Shown one piece after another: positions 6,252 to 9,039 of a stretch of DNA of 9,039 nt. The DNA comes from Flaviramulus sp. (GTDB lineage: Bacteria > Bacteroidota > Bacteroidia > Flavobacteriales > Flavobacteriaceae). A program made the translations under genes and the position numbers. Positions within the stretch are counted from its first letter, which is position 1. Each line of letters starts with the position of its first letter. The stretch is from positions 1 through 9,039 of the forward strand of contig JALRJA010000399.1 of assembly GCA_023255235.1 (NCBI GenBank), given 5' to 3'. The notes under the pieces were generated by a model. It worked only from the letters and a program-made list of their open reading frames with translations. It searched no databases and had not been told where the DNA came from.

Positions 6252-6824
6252 ATGAAGCTCGTTATAGCAACAAACAATTTAAATAAACTGAAAGAAATAC
6301 GAGCATTAATGCCCAAACATATACAATTGTTAAGCTTAAACAATATTGGTTGTTTTGAAGATATACCAGAAACCAAAGACACCATTGAAGGCAATGCAAT
6401 AGAAAAAGCAGCATATATTAAAAATAAATATGGCTATAATTGTTTTTCAGATGATACGGGCTTAGAAGTTGAAGCCTTACATGGTGCACCAGGAGTATAT
6501 TCAGCAAGATATGCTGGTGAACAACGTGATGCCTATGATAATAATGAGAAATTATTGAATGAATTAGCTTTAGAATCTAATAGAAAAGCCCAATTTAAAA
6601 CCGTAATTTGTTTACAAATAGATAATGAAATGCATTTATTTGAAGGCATTTGCAAAGGCGAAATAACCACAAAAAAGCATGGAGATAAAGGCTTTGGTTA
6701 CGATCCTGTTTTTAAACCAACTGGCTATAATATTACTTTTGCAGAAATGGATTTAGCTTTAAAAAACCGTATTGGGCATCGCGGTAAAGCTATTTCAAAA
6801 CTCATTACATTTTTAAATACATAA
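6252..6824 (+). CDS. rdgB: RdgB/HAM1-family XTP/dITP diphosphatase
   Basis: RdgB hydrolyses deaminated purine nucleoside triphosphates (ITP, dITP, XTP) to the monophosphate and pyrophosphate, keeping them out of DNA and RNA; it is cytosolic and Mg-dependent. The 190-residue product has the whole family pattern: ATNNLNKLKEI (6-16) at the N-terminus, the acidic SDDTGLEVEAL (66-76), GAPGVYSARYAG (78-89), DKGFGYDPVF (145-154) and the C-terminal KNRIGHRGKA (171-180). The last motif has Gly where SHRG is common in proteobacterial members; the base-contacting His-Arg is kept. The ATG at 6252 gives the canonical MKLVIATNN start. The gene is divergent from hpf and 71 bp ahead of the RelA/SpoT gene on the same strand. 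Only AT-rich palindromic sequence (about 6826-6841) follows its stop, so partial read-through into the next gene is possible. Confidence 0.96.
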   Translation: MKLVIATNNLNKLKEIRALMPKHIQLLSLNNIGCFEDIPETKDTIEGNAIEKAAYIKNKYGYNCFSDDTGLEVEALHGAPGVYSARYAGEQRDAYDNNEKLLNELALESNRKAQFKTVICLQIDNEMHLFEGICKGEITTKKHGDKGFGYDPVFKPTGYNITFAEMDLALKNRIGHRGKAISKLITFLNT

Positions 6825-6860
6825 AAATTTAAAAATTTTAACAAAAAACCAATTATCTTG

Positions 6861-6891
6861 TTGGTAGTTCATATAGTTTATGTTACTTTTA
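6861..6891 (+). promoter_or_regulatory. Candidate Bacteroidota-type promoter of the RelA/SpoT gene
   Basis: TTG at 6861-6863 lies 20 bp ahead of TACTTTTA at 6884-6891, which differs from TAnnTTTG only at the last base. The spacing fits the Bacteroidota -33/-7 arrangement. The ATG follows at 6896, so the leader would be absent or a few bases long. Confidence 0.35.
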
Positions 6892-6895
6892 ATTT

Positions 6896-9039
6896 ATGAC
6901 AGTTGAAGATATAGAAAAAGAAAACGCAGCCATTACCAAAGCCTACAAAGAGCTGTTAAAAGTTAGCTACACAACACTTACTGATGATGACAAAAAACTA
7001 ATTAGAAGTGCTTTTGAAGTTGCCTTAGATGGTCATAAAAATCAACGAAGAAAATCAAAAGAAGCTTATATCTTTCATCCATTAGCGGTAGCCAAAATTG
7101 TTGCTCAAGAAATTGGGCTTGATGCAACTTCAATAGCAGCAGCATTATTACACGACGTTGTAGAAGATAGTAAAGACTACACCATTGAAAACATAGAAAA
7201 ACGCTTTGGTAAAACCATTGCAACTATAGTAAACGGGCTCACAAAAATATCATCTCTAAGCAAAGAAAAAGACATGGATGTGTCATTACAAGCTGAAAAT
7301 TTTAGAAAAATGCTATTAACCCTAAATGATGATGTTAGGGTTATTATTATAAAAATTGCAGACAGATTGCATAATATGCAAACTATGGATTCTATGCCTG
7401 CAGACAAGCAAGTAAAAATTGCTTCTGAAACGCTGTATATTTATGCGCCTTTAGCACACAGAATAGGGCTTTATAACATAAAAACTGAACTTGAAGATTT
7501 AGGGTTAAAATACACTGAACCCGATGTTTATAAAGATATTTTAAGTAAAATTAAAGAAAGCAAAGAAGAACAAGACCTATATATAGCTCAATTTAGTGAA
7601 GTTATAAAAAACTCTTTAAACAAAGAAAACTTAGATTATAGTATAAAAGGAAGACCAAAATCTATCTTTTCAATTCGCAAAAAAATGCTTAATCAAGGCG
7701 TTCCCTTTGATGAAGTTTATGATAAGTTTGCCATACGTATCATTTATAAATATGATTCTGACCCAAAGACAGAAAAATTTTTAGCATGGAAAATATATTC
7801 CATAGTTACCGATCACTTTAGACCGAACCCCATACGATTACGCGATTGGATTTCATCACCAAAAGGAACAGGGTATGAAGCACTTCACATAACAGTTATG
7901 GGACCAAAAGGGCGTTGGGTTGAAGTACAAATTAGAAGTGAACGAATGAACGAAATTGCAGAAAAAGGTTATGCAGCACATTACAAATACAAACAAAACA
8001 ACGAAAAAGAAGATAATTTAGAAAGTTGGATTAACAGGCTACAAGAAACACTTGAAAACCCCGAAACCAATGCCGTAGATTTTGTAGAACAATTTAAACT
8101 CAATCTCTATTCAAAAGAAATATTTGTTTTTACACCTAATGGCGAATTAAAATCACTCCCCAAAGGTGCTACTGCTTTAGATTTTGCTTTTAATATTCAC
8201 ACCGAAATTGGTATGAAAACAAGAGGTGCTAAAGTAAACGGAAAGTTAGTAACCCTTAGCCATGAATTAAAAAGTGGCGATCAGGTTGATATTCTAACTG
8301 CCGAAAACGCTAAACCTAACACCAATTGGCTAGACTATGTAACAACAGCTCGTGCAAGGAGCAAGATTAAATCGGCTTTAAAAGAAGACAAAAAATATAT
8401 TGGCGAAGAAGGCAAGGAAATATTAAGACGAAAACTTAAACAACTAAAAATAAACTTAGATGAAGAATCAATCAATGAGATGGTTAGATACTTTAAGTTA
8501 AAAACTAGTTTAGATTTATTTTATAGAGTAGGAGTTGGTACTATAGATAATACCATGCTTAAAAGCTATGCATCTTCAAGAAGCAACGCTTTAATGAAAT
8601 ACATAAAAAATAAAATTTCAAGAAAAGCCAATTTAAGCAAAGAAGACATTGAAAAAGATGAGGTTACACTAAAATTTGATTCACTTGTTTTTGGAAAAGA
8701 AGAAGAAAAATTAGATTATAAACTCGCCAATTGTTGCAACCCAATTCCGGGTGATATTGTATTTGGGTTTTTAACTGTAACTGAAGGTGTGAAAGTGCAT
8801 AAATACAATTGCCCAAATGCCGTTAGTTTGCAGTCTAATTATGCATACAGAATTATGCCCGCTAAATGGATAGACTCTACTCAACAAGAGTTTTTAGCCA
8901 AAATAGTAATTACAGGTATAGACCACATTGGTTTGGTTAATCACATAACAAGCATTATTTCAGAAAATATGCATGTTAACATGAAGAGTATTAGTTTTGA
9001 AAGTAATGATGGCTTATTTTCTGGTAAAATTAATGTGGT
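6896..9039 (+). CDS. rsh: Bifunctional (p)ppGpp synthetase/hydrolase, RelA/SpoT homologue (3' end outside the window)
   Basis: The enzyme makes (p)ppGpp from ATP and GDP/GTP and also degrades it, setting the stringent response; it binds ribosomes. 714 codons are present with no stop, so only the tail is missing (family length is about 730-750). The hydrolase HD domain is intact: H61, H86-D87, E90-D91 and D156 in ADRLHNM. The synthetase domain has GRPKSIFSI (from 252), D276 in DKFAIRI, RLRDWISSPK, Y327 in TGYEALH and E343 in VEVQIRSERM. A TGS domain starts near 407 (KEIFVFTPNG), the zinc-finger-like domain has C613-C614 (NCCNPIPGD), and an ACT domain begins near 667 and is cut by the edge. Both active sites therefore look functional, as expected of Rel-type rather than RelA-only enzymes. 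The ATG at 6896 gives MTVEDIEKEN; the frame upstream has no better start. Confidence 0.96.
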   Translation, partial: MTVEDIEKENAAITKAYKELLKVSYTTLTDDDKKLIRSAFEVALDGHKNQRRKSKEAYIFHPLAVAKIVAQEIGLDATSIAAALLHDVVEDSKDYTIENIEKRFGKTIATIVNGLTKISSLSKEKDMDVSLQAENFRKMLLTLNDDVRVIIIKIADRLHNMQTMDSMPADKQVKIASETLYIYAPLAHRIGLYNIKTELEDLGLKYTEPDVYKDILSKIKESKEEQDLYIAQFSEVIKNSLNKENLDYSIKGRPKSIFSIRKKMLNQGVPFDEVYDKFAIRIIYKYDSDPKTEKFLAWKIYSIVTDHFRPNPIRLRDWISSPKGTGYEALHITVMGPKGRWVEVQIRSERMNEIAEKGYAAHYKYKQNNEKEDNLESWINRLQETLENPETNAVDFVEQFKLNLYSKEIFVFTPNGELKSLPKGATALDFAFNIHTEIGMKTRGAKVNGKLVTLSHELKSGDQVDILTAENAKPNTNWLDYVTTARARSKIKSALKEDKKYIGEEGKEILRRKLKQLKINLDEESINEMVRYFKLKTSLDLFYRVGVGTIDNTMLKSYASSRSNALMKYIKNKISRKANLSKEDIEKDEVTLKFDSLVFGKEEEKLDYKLANCCNPIPGDIVFGFLTVTEGVKVHKYNCPNAVSLQSNYAYRIMPAKWIDSTQQEFLAKIVITGIDHIGLVNHITSIISENMHVNMKSISFESNDGLFSGKINV

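Noticed and set aside
6826..6841. AAAATTTAAAAATTTT palindrome after rdgB as a terminator
   Set aside because: It is purely A/T, with low stem stability and common by chance in DNA of this composition.
7002..7407. Two minus-strand reading frames opposite the RelA/SpoT HD domain
   Set aside because: They overlap the catalytic HD motifs read on the + strand and have no start context or homology of their own.

Overview
The window looks like chromosomal DNA of an AT-rich member of the Bacteroidota, most likely class Flavobacteriia. The grounds are the low GC of genes and spacers, the lack of clear Shine-Dalgarno sequences, repeated matches to the Bacteroidota -7 promoter box TAnnTTTG, and Flavobacteriia-like versions of RelA/SpoT, PriA and short HPF. 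This is a judgement from protein character and promoter style, not from a database search.

Layout: (1) Positions 1-136 hold the decayed end of a carbon-nitrogen hydrolase (nitrilase superfamily) gene on the + strand. (2) Positions 199-4576 hold three minus-strand genes, in transcription order nadC (quinolinate phosphoribosyltransferase), a YihY/BrkB-type membrane protein, and priA (replication restart helicase). A strong intrinsic terminator that starts inside the nadC stop codon separates nadC from the other two, so the membrane protein gene and priA probably form their own unit. (3) rlmH (23S rRNA pseudouridine methyltransferase) diverges from nadC on the + strand. (4) Positions 5213-5752 hold an unrecognised 179-residue minus-strand gene between rlmH and hpf. 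It is bracketed by perfect 10-bp inverted repeats that match the outer core sites of integron attC recombination sites. (5) hpf (minus) and rdgB (plus) diverge. (6) A long bifunctional RelA/SpoT homologue runs off the right edge.

Most genes are housekeeping. Several concern the ribosome and nucleotide stress: RlmH modifies helix 69 of 23S rRNA, HPF dimerises or silences idle ribosomes, RSH makes and degrades (p)ppGpp, and RdgB removes deaminated purine nucleotides. NadC feeds NAD synthesis and PriA restarts stalled forks. No shared regulation is visible, because the genes are divided among several transcription units.

The least ordinary element is the unknown gene with its GTTAGGCAAC / GTTGCCTAAC boundaries. 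It has the geometry of a solitary integron-type gene cassette inserted between two core genes, with no integrase in view. No CRISPR array, tRNA, rRNA, complete insertion sequence or recognised defence system is visible. No stretch of more than about 160 bases lacks a gene.
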